From Nelumbo lutea (lineage: Eukaryota > Streptophyta > Magnoliopsida > Proteales > Nelumbonaceae): a DNA stretch of 64,000 nucleotides. Below the pieces are notes generated by a model, which worked only from the letters and a program-made list of their open reading frames with translations, had not been told where the DNA came from and ran no database searches. Each line of letters begins with the position of its first letter. Position 1 is the first letter of the stretch. Below, one piece after another: positions 32,217-44,495 of this stretch. The position numbers and the translations under genes were made by a program. The stretch covers positions 21,832,372-21,896,371 of the forward strand of contig JAKGHH010000004.1 in the NCBI GenBank assembly GCA_022828595.1, given 5' to 3'.

Positions 32217-35200
32217 CCCCAAAACAAGTTTGACAGTCATATATGCCTGCCAAGGTGCACAAGCAATTCATGATTGAATCAGCATTGACATTATTATTTT
32301 TATTTTTGGTTTTGCAGTTACCCTCCCTCATGATACTTGTTATTTAGGGCTAAAGGAAAACCTTCTCTCTCGTTCTTCCTTGAGATAACACTCATTAGTT
32401 CACAGATCTTGACCTCCACTTGCTTCACCATGTAAGTTTTATTCTTTGGACATACATTCAACTAAAAGAACCTCATATTTGGAATTGTCTTTGAGCAGAA
32501 GAGAAGAAAACTGCAACTGTGACAAACTAGGTCTTAGTTAGGGAGGCTTTTTTTTTTCCTTTTCTTTTTCTTGTTCTTTGTTGGGCCGGGGGGGGGGGGG
32601 ATTTTTTCACGTCTCATTTTTTGGTCCACATGATTTATCACCCTAGGTCTTAATTGTAAGTTTGAAGTTGTAACATTTTGTTGTATAACGCTTGGGCCTT
32701 GACCCCAATTTTATTGGAGACTTGGATTAATCTGAATGTGATTTTTCATTTAACAATCATGTAGATGAAAAGTAGGATTCATGGCAAGTATGATGCAGTC
32801 GGAATGATCTCAGTATGGACTGTTCTCGGTTGAGAAGTTTGTCCATTTCTGATTTTTAGTCCGCCTTTTTATGGTTTGTTTGTTTTTTCCATCTCCAATT
32901 TGATCAAATGAACCGAATTTTATATGCTATCAACCTTATTTCCCCCTGAATGCTAATGAATACCACTCAAAGTTCAAAATATCAATACGATATGTCCAAT
33001 CATATTGGGAAGCCACCAATACTGCAAATACAAGGGGTTTGGGATTTGGGTCATTTTCAAGGGGTCAGCACAAAACACCTAATACGCCTGTTTGTGCATT
33101 TTGGGTGTACTCAAGGCTCAAAATCGATACGTATCAGTTCATACGGGCTGATATGTATCGTGGCGGTGGCTTCCTGATATGCACAGGGGTTATATTGGGT
33201 CAGCCACTGGTTCAGAGGGTGGGCCTTAAACTGGCTCCTCTGAACCGATTTTAAAAAAATAAAAAATAAATAAAACCAAGTAAAACATAAAAAAAACCAC
33301 TGACACAGGACAGTACGCCCTACCGGTGTATCGGCCAGTGTCGATATTTAGAACCTTGCGTGTACTGATACTCTAAACCTGATCCCACTTATTGTTTCCT
33401 GAATGTTTATTGCAATTGCTGCTTGATTTGCTATCTTTATTAGATACGCATACATGTGGAGATTTATATTAATTGTAAATCATGGGGAAGATGAAAATGA
33501 TAGGTGTATTTCTATTAATGCTTCTATACAGGATACTCCTTGAAGGTGAATAAGCTTTTAAGGTGAACATGTATGCATACAAGTGGAGATTAATGGCATT
33601 GGGCGGGTTGGACCAGGTTTATGGTCAACTTGGGTCCGATCCTAAAATTTGGGATTAGGGCTCGGGTTGGTCAATGAATCCACTTTAAAATTATACATAT
33701 GTGTGCATCTATGCAAATATGTATACATATATTTATGTATATATGTAAATATGTATACATGTATATGTATGAATGTGTATAGTTGGGCTGGGTTCGGGCT
33801 ACTTAAGGGTTAAGTTTGGGCTTGTCCTGAAAAATAAAAACCCGATTTGGGCCCAAATCCAATTCAAAGACCGAAAATCTAAGTCCAATCTGTGTAAAAT
33901 TTCAGGATGGGCCAGTTTGGTCCCTCCCAAGTTACATCCCTACTCTTTCCAAACTGATGCCACAAACACAAATATGTAGTGTAAAACCTTATATTTTGTA
34001 TTATTTTATATTTATTTGCACTGTAGACTCTTAAGTGAAAATGAGAAACCATGCCATGATACATAATGGTGTTAGTTGTCGGCTCCTAATCTGTCTATTT
34101 TGGCATACGACATATGATTCCACCAACCCTTTAAAGCTAGCTGTACCTTTATGTCCTTTCAGGTTGAAACTTGAAAGATTGTTTTCTTCTAGCGTCGGAT
34201 ATGCTGTGGATTTCTGAAAAATTCCTCTAGAAGAAAGTTATGGTTACCAAATTATGAAACTAGATTTCTTTCTCTAGCTTTATCCTGGTGGCTATCAATT
34301 CCCAATGGCCATGGAGCTAAATATGATGGATGCTTGTCAACTATAACATGAATTTTTGGTGCTTTGAGTGCAAATTTATTTTGTGGATACAGATGAGAAC
34401 TTGATCTACTTACAACTTAGTCATGACTGTTATTAATGTAAAATTAAGACAGATTACTGATTTTCTAGGTACAGAAGTTGTGACAAAAGTTTCAGATATC
34501 AGACTGAAGGGATCTGGTTCTGGTTCTCGCTGTTTCAACGTGGCCATCAACCTCAAAATATTGATCCAGGGTGTAATGCTTAATCTAATTGGTTTGTTAA
34601 ATTCAACGATTTGTGACTAAACCTCTAATTCAAAAAGCGAGAGCAAACGTGTGGTCAGAGGCCCTCAATAAGGAGTATCTGCTAAATGAAGGTCTCTTCT
34701 TTCTTGGAGACGTGGATATTTCTCATTTTGCTATCTTTGATGACATTTTCCATCCAGAAAGTAAGAATCTTGGGCTGAGTGCTCCATGAATGGAAAAATA
34801 AAAAAAACACCGAGGCTGGCCAATGGCGTTTCATAAATTGATACTTAAAGAAGAAAAGCTCTCATGGGCTCGAATAATAGCTGGACCAGACAAGAGGGAA
34901 TCAGAGAGCCATAAAGCCCACCTAGGAGGCGCCTTTCCTTCCATTCCTTTCCATGTGGCTTCTTTTTGCATATCTTTCCCTCCAAATGGTGCAAAAAGTG
35001 CAGAGGACTTTTATTAAAGAACACCAGTGAATTTAGGCTACTCAATCAATATCAATGAGCTTTTTCTTCCCTTTTTTATAATTTTTTACCCCAAATTCAA
35101 TACTATTTGTAGTGCAATTCATCGAGAAAAACAATAATTCTAAGAGAAATGGACACAATGTGGATGTCTAAGTTCTCACGCAATATAGAACTAGCCTAGC

Positions 35201-35852
35201 CAGAGGCCCAGACCCAGAGGGATTTTTTTTTCTCTTTTCCAATAAAAGTGACAACATGCTTTATTAATCAACTTTCTGCCAGCGTCAGTAAAGTGATGAA
35301 ACATGCCACTTGGCATTATCCACGTGTCGCATCTTTGAGGTCCTAGTATAACAGTGAAGACCAACCGAGTGGTGACTCAGTTGACTCAGTTGATACATTA
35401 GTTGGGTTGTCCCGGTCGAAATGCGAATTTTGAGTCCTAACAGCTTCCACCGACTTTGAAGAGTTATTTGTTGTTGATGTACTGTGCTGTGGCAAAAAAT
35501 GAAAAAAAAAAAAAAATTACGACCCCTATGGGGTTCAGGCGTACAATTCAATATCAATAAAAAAATATAACAGTGAAGGCCTTCTTATATGAATCCAGAT
35601 TTGCTCCTGATAGAGTGCACCTCGCACCACTCTCACAGTGCTTTCAGCTGTTGGATATTCGCAATGGAGGACAGCGATGTGTTGTGAGGCATTCTATTAG
35701 AAGGGAGAGTGTGAGAGTGAAAGGATAGAATGAGATTTTGGTTATTGGGTTTGTGTTATTGGGTCTGCATTGGACACGTAAAACTAGAGGAAATAAGACA
35801 AAAGTAGAAGGAAGATAAGTGTGAGAGTGAAAGGATAGAATCATAAAATTAA
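32217..35852. other. Intergenic region between ceramide synthase and CONSTANS-like genes
   Basis: It starts with the 3' UTR of the ceramide synthase (end not fixed). No further gene is seen. It holds the repeat at 32967-33358, a 'ggttgggtcgg'-type degenerate repeat at about 33600-33925 with a (TATG)-like tract, and a 23 bp exact direct repeat (35709-35731, 35819-35841). The open frames at 33039-33254, 34823-35045 and 35285-35557 have no recognisable content. Confidence 0.5.
32967..33358. mobile_element. Degenerate TIR repeat
   Basis: The left end CAAAGTTCAAAATATCAA and the reverse complement of the right end CAAGGTTCTAAATATCGA form an imperfect inverted repeat. The inside has cgatacgtatc and accggtgtatcggcc strings common in such plant repeats. 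No target duplication was resolved. Confidence 0.4.
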
Positions 35853-36240
35853 GGGGGCATTTTTTTTTTCAGATTTTGAAAGGGGGAAAGTTGGTAAATG
35901 GGATTTTGGTTCCCATTGACCAAGAATTTCATGTTCTTTTTTTTTTCAGATTTATATGGAGACCAAGGAAAGTTTATTTTCTTGGGTGTTAAGTGATATT
36001 CGTCTCCTACGTGGGTAAATAACTTTCCCACCTAGGAGAAAAGTTGCCAACACTTGAATGAGATAAAAATGCCATTTTTAGTAATGGATTTTTATGGTTA
36101 AAATGGTCATTGCCTTATTTACATGATAAATAAAAGAACATGAATAAATACACTTACCCAGATAAGTGTTTCCCATGAAAAGCTTACCCAAGTAACTGCA
36201 TTTATCTGAATAAGTAACTTTTCAAAAAGCAAACAAGGCC
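35853..36240. mobile_element. Tourist-like MITE, copy 1 of a pair
   Basis: 388 bp flanked by TAA (35850-35852, 36241-36243). It starts GGGGGCATT and ends AAAGCAAACAAGGCC. It is homologous along its length and in the same orientation to the element at 42624; shared blocks include atgggattttggttc, gttgaccaagaat and ttatcaaaaagcaaac-like ends. Confidence 0.7.
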
Positions 36241-37196
36241 TAAGAGTCTAATTAAAAATATACATCAGAAAATTGGGTTGAAGGGTTTCAACTTTCAAGT
36301 TTCAACTCGGGAGGAGCTTCTTTAGTAATGTTTATTGTTTATTTATTAAAATATTTGCAAAAGGATGCTTTTGAAACTTAAATTTCTTGGTTGATGAACT
36401 AACTAGTCATGGGTTGGGATTCTGATATCTTTACGTTTAGATAAAAATATTAAATATGGAATGGTCTATAAAGTCAAACAATTTTTTCCATTGAGATTTA
36501 ATTTGAATGAGTTCAACTACAATACAGAAGTTTGCATGATAGAAGATTACTATATACCACCACCATCTCACTATTATATTTGCAGACTTTCTAATATCTT
36601 AATAGAAGGTTGCTATATATGAACTGAACCCAAGCTGCAGGGATAATCTAATGGTCTATAAATGTCACTGAAATCCTAGCTGCAAGCTTGCAGATGTCTG
36701 TGTCACACCTACCGTGGGTCAGGAATCACCAATTCTTTCACACGCCCTTTGGACCTAGCTTTTATATATATATATATATTATAGTTAAGATGCTAAGGTA
36801 ATGAAATGACCACTGAGAGTGGTTAATAATTGGTGAAGTTTGTAAGCACCTATTCTCATCCAATTGGTGAAAAGTGCAGTGAATTTTCTTAAACAAGTAT
36901 AGTGTTCCCTTCAAACAAAACTTCAATGGCTTCAAAAAAAAAAAAAAAACTTCAAAATTGGCATGATAATGAGAAGGAATAAATAGATGCAGAAGCTACA
37001 ATTACAAGTTCTGACGTTATTATGTATTTACAGGGGGGAAGAGAAAAAAAAAAAAAAGAGAACCTGCAAGTTAACATGCATGATTCTCTTCAAGTCAAAC
37101 TGCTTGCCATAATATAGTAATGGTGATAATACAGACAGATCGTACTTCTCTCACACCCAGATGGTGTGATCCTCTTTCTTCTTTTCCCCTTTTGAG

Positions 37197-39221
37197 TTAG
37201 AATGATGGGACAACACCATAACCACTTTCTGCAAGTACAGTGGTGGAGAACATCTGTTCCACTTCAACTTCCACATCTGTTCTCTTAGCAAACCGCCCTT
37301 TGATGCGAGGTCTGGTCTCTGCATAGGCCTTCCTAGAGGCATACCTTATTGTCTTCTCGAACTTCCTAGTTTTTCGCTTCTCTCTGTATCTAAGGACTTT
37401 GGCCTCTCTGTCCATGGGAATGAACTGTGGAGGCATTGCAAGAGGGCTAGAGAAGAGGTCAATCGTTCCTTTGGGTGGTCTGGAGTGGGAGTTGGATATG
37501 TCATTCATCATAGCATCTGGTACCACACTGGCATCCATTGATAACAAGGAGACCTGATTGTAAAATTACACAGAAAACCCAAAAAACTCAAGCTGAGAAT
37601 AGTAGAAATATCATTTGGAATGAGAACTATCATAAGCATTGAGATGTACTGGCCTACTGGGCATGGTACAGTTACAGTATGATGAGTGACATTAATTTTT
37701 AACAATCAGATGGAGAACCCATGATTATTGACAACTTCTAAAAGAAACAAATAACCAAACGTCATAAACTTGTAAGGACTTGCTGCATTTATTGCATGGA
37801 ACTACATATAGAAGATTAGCCGACCCCATATAATTGGAAAAAAAGGCTTGGATGATGATGAACTACATACAGAAGATCTAACAGTAACTTTGTATTTAAT
37901 GGGAAATAGAAAAGCAAAGAACAGAGAGAAACCCATGATAGTACCTTTCTCAAGCACTGCAAATAGGATAAACAAAGTTAAAGATCTAAGGCTACGTTTG
38001 TTCTGTTAGAAAATAAGAGAAACAGAAAGTTAAGGGAAAGTTCTTATCAGATTTTGTGAAATTCCTTGATAACTTTCCCTCAACTTTCTGTTTCCCTCTT
38101 ATTATCTATCAAACCAAAACAGCCTAAGAGAAACATTTTCCCTTTGCCTTTAGGGTGAAGAAGGCCATAATTAATATACAGAATGCAGACTTTAAGTCCA
38201 GAGCTAACCATTCAAGCTAAATAGGAATAGAAGACCATAGGAAAGTAATTAAGCAGAACTATGAATGCAGATTTCAACAACAAAATTTAGAAACCATTAA
38301 CAGAAAAGACCATAGGAAATTAATTGGACCACATATTCCTACCCCAGAAGAGAAAAATAAAAACCAACAAGTAACTATAGGCCCAAATAGCTGGAACTCA
38401 AGCAATTGAAGATTTCCATGGAAAAACTAATGGAACAGGAGAAGAGAGCCTTGTTTTGTTTATAAAAAGGAAGGACCTACACTGTGACTATAACTGAATC
38501 CAGGTTTTGAAGCATCGTAATCCATGTCCAGGTGAAGATTTTGTTGCTGTTGCTCCTCCTTCACTGCCATGCACTGAACTGGCACAACGCTGTCACTCCC
38601 ATCATTCTTATGCTGAACGTTGTAATGCTGCTGCTGATTGTACTGATTGTCAGTACAAGAACTATAGTCCACAAGATCGAGGTACTCATCAACCTCCCCA
38701 CCTAACAAGAACCCATTGTTGTTCTGGTTGTTGTCATTCTTACCAGGGTTGAGCAACAGCCAAGATGCTGTTTCATCTTCATCTTCTTCATCTATGTCCT
38801 CGTCTCCTTCTTGGGTCATGAACCCATCCTCTATATTGATATCAGGCCTCACACGCCTACCGGGGTTTGTAGGTGAAGGGCCATACAAACATCCAGCGAT
38901 GGGGAGGATGGGGACCCGGTGGTGGCGCCGGGCAAGCGGGTTGGCCGAGTGTATGTCGGCATCACAGGTGGTGCAGAGGGCGGCAGCGTCGGCCTTGCAG
39001 GTAAAAGCTGCAGGAGCTCGCTCGCAAGCCTCGCAGACCCACACGCGCTCGTGCCGCGAGGCCACCTGGTTGACTGCGTGGATGCGTGCGTCACACCCGG
39101 CGCATAGATACGCGGAGTCCGCCCGACAGAAGACTGCGCAGGCTGCAGAGCGACAGGAGTCGCACATCCGCGCCCATCCGCCTCTGCTTCCGCCGGAACT
39201 CCCCTCTTCCTTCAGCATCAT
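37197..39221 (-). CDS. COL: CONSTANS-like zinc-finger transcription factor, two exons
   Basis: A nuclear B-box/CCT protein of the kind that controls flowering time, photomorphogenesis or clock output. Exon 1 is 39221-38481 (247 codons) and exon 2 is 37553-37197; donor AGT|GTAGGT, acceptor TCAG|GTC, phase 0; 365 residues, a normal length. Residues 20-62 are B-box 1 ([22 protein letters not shown]), 63-105 B-box 2 ([31 protein letters not shown]), all zinc ligands present. An acidic stretch and Asn/Gln runs follow. The CCT domain is at about 296-338 ([19 protein letters not shown] ... GRFAKR). The protein ends VVPSF, like the COP1-binding VP motif of COL3-COL5-type proteins. Two B-boxes plus CCT put it in CONSTANS group I; which COL number cannot be said without a tree. 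Confidence 0.95.
37817..37859 (+). mobile_element. RTE/SINE 3'-tail insertion (43 bp)
   Basis: TAGCCGACCCCATATAATTGG, AAGGCTTGG and (ATG)n, flanked by gaactacatatagaagat (37799-37816) and gaactacatacagaagat (37860-37877), 17 of 18 identical. Only the last about 43 bases of the source element were copied. Confidence 0.75.
37990..38124. mobile_element. Tourist-like MITE
   Basis: 135 bp, GGCTACGTTTGTTctg ... accaaaACAGCC with TAA on each side (37987-37989, 38125-38127). The arms continue inward as agagaaacagaaagttaagggaaag and its inverted copy, so the transcript would fold into one long hairpin. Confidence 0.8.
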
Positions 39222-39245
39222 TCTTTTTTTCTCAGAATTCCTTCT

Positions 39246-39248
39246 TTA

Positions 39249-39279
<31 letters not shown>

Positions 39280-39330
39280 CCTCTATCTGGCTCTGCTCTT
39301 CACATTAGAGACTAGAGAGTCGTGTGTGTG
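39246..39330 (-). promoter_or_regulatory. Probable 5' UTR of the CONSTANS-like gene with GA repeat
   Basis: On the - strand a (GA)n run (+ strand CT run at 39256-39281) precedes the start codon. Such runs are common in plant leaders. The transcription start is not known. Confidence 0.4.
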
Positions 39331-39384
39331 AGTTGTAAGTGATGAGGGGGGGTTTAACTGTAAGCATAAGCAAGCGGGAGCTGA

Positions 39385-39455
39385 GTGGTTGGCTGTGCTC
39401 TCGAGTGGGGGGGCCCGTTATCTTGTGGTTGGCTGTGCTCTCGAGTGGGGGGGCC
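39385..39455. repeat. 31 bp tandem duplication upstream of the CONSTANS-like gene
   Basis: A 31 bp sequence starting gtggttggctgtgctctcg occurs exactly at 39385-39415 and 39425-39455 (40 bp period). It lies about 165-235 bp upstream of the start codon. Confidence 0.85.
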
Positions 39456-39485
39456 AAGGAGCTGAGTGGAGGTTCCTGGGACCCA

Positions 39486-39491
39486 CACGTG
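39486..39491. promoter_or_regulatory. G-box CACGTG upstream of the CONSTANS-like gene
   Basis: CACACGTGGT at about -265 from the start codon; a core bound by bHLH and bZIP light- and ABA-response factors. A CCAAT core follows at 39509-39513. Motif match only. Confidence 0.35.
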
Positions 39492-42400
39492 GTTGCGGCA
39501 CTCTTTGGCCAATGGGAATCATTTATGTCAATGTTGGAGAGAGAGAGAGAGAGTTGCATGTGCCAGCTATCTGCCATGTGCTTGAGACTTGGCTCATCTG
39601 ACTCCGGACATGCTGGAAACTCTCTCCCATCTCTCATCCGTGTCCCAGAGTCCGAGTTGAGACATATACTTCATTGTCACATTATGTGCAAGTCGGTACC
39701 CGATTTGAAGAATTCACACTGAATTGGGTTCGAGTTTCCGGGTCGGGTCCATTCAAATTTTAATGGTTAAAACCCAACCCGACTTACATCATTTGTAGCC
39801 CTAACAGCAATGGAAGAGATCAACCAAGAAAGACAAACCTGGGCCATGAATTCCAAGAGGAAATGGTTTTAGAAATGCTCCCTTGGCCATTTGGCCATTG
39901 TTGGTTGGTCATGCAGTCAGAGACCTACTAAAAAAAGGATTGAGAGCGCCCAGACATTGGTGGTGGGCTCTTCACAGTTCTCACACTTGACAAAAAATAT
40001 CAGAATTCAGAAATGAAAAGAGAAGAAGATGACTTCCATTAAGGGGTTTCTTGTTTTTAGCTTGTATCTCTTTTTTCTCTCCCCCTTTATAATTAGGCCC
40101 ACGAGTAATATCGTGTTGGTTGTTGAGTTCCCATGTGATGATAAAATTGATTATTGGCCTTCTGTCTTGTTGATGGATTGTAATTAGATGAAATCAAACT
40201 TCATCTTTAGGCTGGAAGTGACTAATGAGCAGTTCAATTGGTTGACATAAATCATAAATGGACCAACTCTTCACGACAGCAAACTGCAAGAGGTAACATA
40301 GAAAAGGATTTTGATTTAATGAAGGGACCCCATCTCCATGAAAATCTACTCAACACCACAAGTCCACAGCCCAGTCCAGCTTATGGTCGCATTAATGTCC
40401 TACTCTACACTAGTCCGATTGATTCCTTGACTAAGAGGTAGTCTGGTCCCTATGTTTGGGTCACCATGGATAAAGGCAATTGAAATACGAAACAGAACCA
40501 GTTTCACAAGTTTCTGGGGTCTGCAGATTGGATCTGGTTTAAACTAGTTCGTTTTTAACTCCAAAAAGAAAAAGGGGTTACAGATTTACATATTAAAATC
40601 CTGTTCCTGTGGAAATGGGATTCATTCCCATTCCACCCAGTGATCCAAACAAACCCAAAATCCTGTCCCTAGACCATTGGATGATCCACAAATTGGTGGG
40701 TGAAGCCCTTGTTGAATCATTACAGCTTATTGTAGCTGTGATATATGCTTTCAAAAGCATTATTTGTCAAATGAGAAAGCTGTGAAACTGCCAAACCAAG
40801 GTGGGTGTTCTAATATTTACTGGTCCAATTAATTAAGGGGCCCCTCCTCACATGACTGGGAGCATTGGAATTGCCTTGAAAACAAGCCATGGCCATTGCC
40901 CATGGATATTGAAGTTATTTGTAGAGTCTAGAGTCTCAGACTGAGTACCAAAATGTGCACTCTTATTATTTGAGGCTCCTATTTGAATCAATATATCTTT
41001 CTTTAATGTTGTTAGCTGTTAGGAATGAAACCTAAAGGCCCATCAAGAAGAAAACTCTCAAGACAGTCACAGTCGCCTTCTGCATCATTCCATGTGTCAA
41101 ATTCATATAGGCTGTGACGCGAAAGGCGTCAATCATCGCGGCTATCCGCATGCTAAGACCCATTCTTGTGGTTGAAAATACCCAAGCCAGACTCCAACCA
41201 ATCAGCCACGTCTATCACTTGGACATGTCGAAATGAGAGGTCAGGGAAAGAGGTAAACAAGAGGACATAATTGAGTCCATCTTCACAGTCGACAACCAGC
41301 TAAATGCTAAGAGACTAAATGGAAGAAGAAAAACAACAGAAAACGTACTCTGCTCTTGTTGGTCATTCTCATTCTGCTGTGTCCAGCATTCTAGTAACAT
41401 TTGATTTGCCTGAAAAAATAATATAAAAAAAAATATTATTAGCCAAGGACACGCCTTTGTACTGAAACTGAGCCTAGGCACTGAGTGAAAATCAAAACTC
41501 CAGGATTATGTAACCAATTGAGTTTATTTGTTCCAGTATGAAATTATCAAAACCTCTACTTTTCTTGATAAAATTCAATATCCCCCAGAGTTAAAACTTA
41601 AGTTGGACAGCCAGTTAGAACTGTCTGACTTGATGTTTCAACTTTCAACTAAGAAAACTTCCAATTTTACCAGAAAGGAAAAGAAAAGGAAAAAGTTGAT
41701 CTCCCTATTTGTAGATGGTAATTACCTCCCATCACATACTCTCTGTGACTTGTGGCATGTGGTAACAGAGAAAGAAAACAGACAACTAACGTTCACAAGG
41801 ATACCGTTAGTTTGTTTATCCACAATAAGAGAAAAGCTGATTCAACCAACGTAAGAGGACGGCAACTGCCGACCCAGAATCCCAGCAACCAACATAGAGA
41901 TGCCATGTGGACAGAACAGAGATTAGGATCCACCTACACCACAAGTTAGTGACACGAAGACGCCTTGCTCGATCGGCTTATATGGCGGTTGGGTCCCACC
42001 AGGAAGAAAACCCATGGCATTCCTAAGCTCAGCGTCAACATGTTGATGTGCAATGGCGTCCTGTCTGTGTTGAAAGTTCTCTCTGGAAAAATTTGTACTG
42101 TTCCTTCCTCAGTCTCCATCACCTCCGATTACAATTGTTACAGCAAATGGGGACCAACAACACAGATCACCGACTAAAAACACCATTTCATCAACGTCAG
42201 AAGATGAATAATTGCTGTGAATGAGCCATACTGGAGTATGTAGATGCTTGTTTAGACCATCTGTGTACAGAAGACATCTTACTATCTCAGATGACAAGAT
42301 TGTTGGGCTGCACCACACCTGACCTGCTTGCTGAGTGTTGTGTGATAAAAAAGACCATGTCGATGACATGCAACTCATAATTTAATAGAGGACATTCAAA

Positions 42401-42623
42401 CCTGATATCGCATGGTCAGATAGGGTTTTATGCAGATATCAGAATATGCAGTTGCCAATTTGAAATGCAGAGGACAAATTTGTCTGAGATTACCACAAAT
42501 AGTGCAAAGATCATAGCCTGTTTTTGAAATCTATTTTCTTAGAAAATAAGGTACCTTCCACGTTTCTTATTTTATGTTAATTCTCACTCATAACCAAGGG
42601 TCCTCATTAGAAAATGGCATTAA

Positions 42624-42962
42624 GGGGGTGTTCCAGGAGAGAAAATTGGTCAATGGGATTTTGGTTCTCGTTGACCAAGAATCTTATATTCATTTTTCAG
42701 ATTAATGTGTGGAATAGGAAAAGTTTATTTTTCTGGGTATCACTTAGTGGGGTTAGTGAGACCCATCACCTAGGTGGATAAATAATTTTTTCAGCTAAGG
42801 GAAAGTTTTCAACATTTAAATTGGACAAAAATGCCTCTTTTAATGGTCATTTTCTTTTTTTTTTCAGAAATAAAAGAACATGGATAAATACTCAGATAAA
42901 GAAACTTACCTAAATAATTGCATTTACCCGGATATGTAACTTATCAAAAAGCAAACGGGACC
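42624..42962. mobile_element. Tourist-like MITE, copy 2 of a pair
   Basis: 339 bp, GGGGGTGTT ... AAGCAAACGGGACC, flanked by TAA (42621-42623, 42963-42965). Same family and orientation as the copy at 35853; shorter by internal deletions. Confidence 0.7.
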
Positions 42963-43481
42963 TAATAGACAACACAGCAACTAAAGTTGAAGGAGAAAAA
43001 AAAAAAAGGAAAAAGAGGCTGAGGAGAAGGTGGGACCCATTTCTGCTCAACGAAAAGATGTGATGCCAGGGACGGAGAATGAATTGGAGGAAGAAAAGTC
43101 AGAAGGGGCACAGAAAGAAGAGGAGGTGGTTATTGGATCAAGTGAGAAAAAGTGGAAAGAAATGTGGATTTGGAAAAGATAGTGGAAATCCAAGTCCAAA
43201 AAAGCAAGATGTTAGGATTGTATGTTTTTAAGAGGGGAAAAAATTGCAAAAAGAATGTTCTGGGATATGGAAAAGAGGTATCCTTTGAACAAATAAAGCC
43301 TTGAAAGGGAGACCTGAATGGTGAAACTTACTAGGATCGTGGTTAATTTGGAGATCTTAGGGGGGGCTGCTGGGTGAAGTGTTTTGAGTTTTGGTAGTGG
43401 GCCTTGTTTGTGTTTATAGAAATGGAGAAGGAAAAGTCTGTATTAAAAGGGGGTTGGGAGTCTTGCTGATATAGGTTTTGG

Positions 43482-43956
43482 TAGGGATGAGCAAAAAAAC
43501 CGAAAAACCAATCAATCGATAAAACTGATCAAAACCAAACCAAAAAATCGGTTAACCAAACCGGTTGGTTTGGTGTTTTTAAAAAACCGGAGGTATCGGT
43601 TTGATTTCTATACATTTTATATATATTTATGTATATTATATATTTTATATGTATTATAAATTAATAAATATGCATTATATATATAAATATATATTTATAA
43701 TATATAATATATTATTTATTATTTAAAATATAATATTTTATATAATTTATAATTTTTTATTATATATTCATATATAATTTTATAATATATATTGTAAAAA
43801 TTAAAAAACCAAAAAACTGACAATTAACCAGACCAGTCAACCGGTTAACCGATTGGTTTCAATTTGGTTTAGATTACCGGTTTTCCAAAAACTGATAGTA
43901 CTGGTTCGATTACAAAAAAAAAAAGCCCACGGTTAGCCGAATTATGAGCACCCCTA
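43482..43956. mobile_element. hAT-like MITE with TAGGGATGAGC ends
   Basis: 475 bp. The left end TAGGGATGAGCA pairs with the right end TATGAGCACCCCTA. The 8 bp duplication GGTTTTGG is exact (43474-43481, 43957-43964). The arms carry aaccggttggtttggt-like blocks and the middle (43615-43795) is almost pure AT. Confidence 0.75.
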
Positions 43957-44495
43957 GGTTTTGGGTTTTGGAATCTTACGGGTGGCTTGTCATATTATTG
44001 TACTTGTACTTTCTTCTTTATTTTTTTTGGGAGAATGATTGTTCAGTCCACCTTAGAATTCTTAGCTCCACCGTACAAGTGAGATGAATCATGGCCGTGG
44101 ATTGATACCAAATCCACGGACAGGATGCAATTTATAGAGGGGCTGCTAGTAGACTATAAGGGCTGTAATTTCAAAATTCTGCAGTGGCTGCAGCGTATTT
44201 CTCCATTTTTTTTTTCTTTCTTATTATTACATACAAAGAAAAGAAAATTCATTTTGATCACCAACAGATGCAACTACATAAGAGGGAAAAACGTTCATCT
44301 AGATCCTAAAGATAGAATATAGAGGGAGGAACAGGAATATCCTACATGTAATACACAAGTTAGAGATTACATTATCATCATTTCACCTCCTTTGGTATAC
44401 TTCAATGGAGTTCTTGTCCGGTACGTTAGCAGCTAACATTTTAGCTGATCCTGGTACAAACCCGAATGAATTGTTCAAATTGGGGAGTCCATCAA

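Larger units (their letters stand above)
37554..38480 (-). other. Intron of the CONSTANS-like gene
   Basis: 927 bp. It carries two small insertions, the RTE-type tail at 37817 and a Tourist-like MITE at 37990. Confidence 0.85.
39331..42623. other. Intergenic, no gene seen
   Basis: Includes a (GA)n run at 39538-39553. The stretch 40000-42600 is low in repeats and shows no convincing coding sequence. On the - strand at about 41420-41360 an acceptor-like TTTTTTCAG and a donor-like AGCAGA|GTACGT frame a 61 bp open segment (ANQMLLECWTQQNENDQQEQ), but no gene around it was found. Confidence 0.5.

Noticed and set aside
38716..39315. 199-codon + strand open frame opposite CONSTANS-like exon 1
   Set aside because: Antisense shadow of the GC-rich B-box exon; the real frame has all zinc ligands.
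41215..41481. 88-codon - strand frame with membrane-like stretch and splice-like signals
   Set aside because: Splice-like signals fit a 61 bp exon, but no neighbouring exon or known protein could be attached; kept only as a remark.
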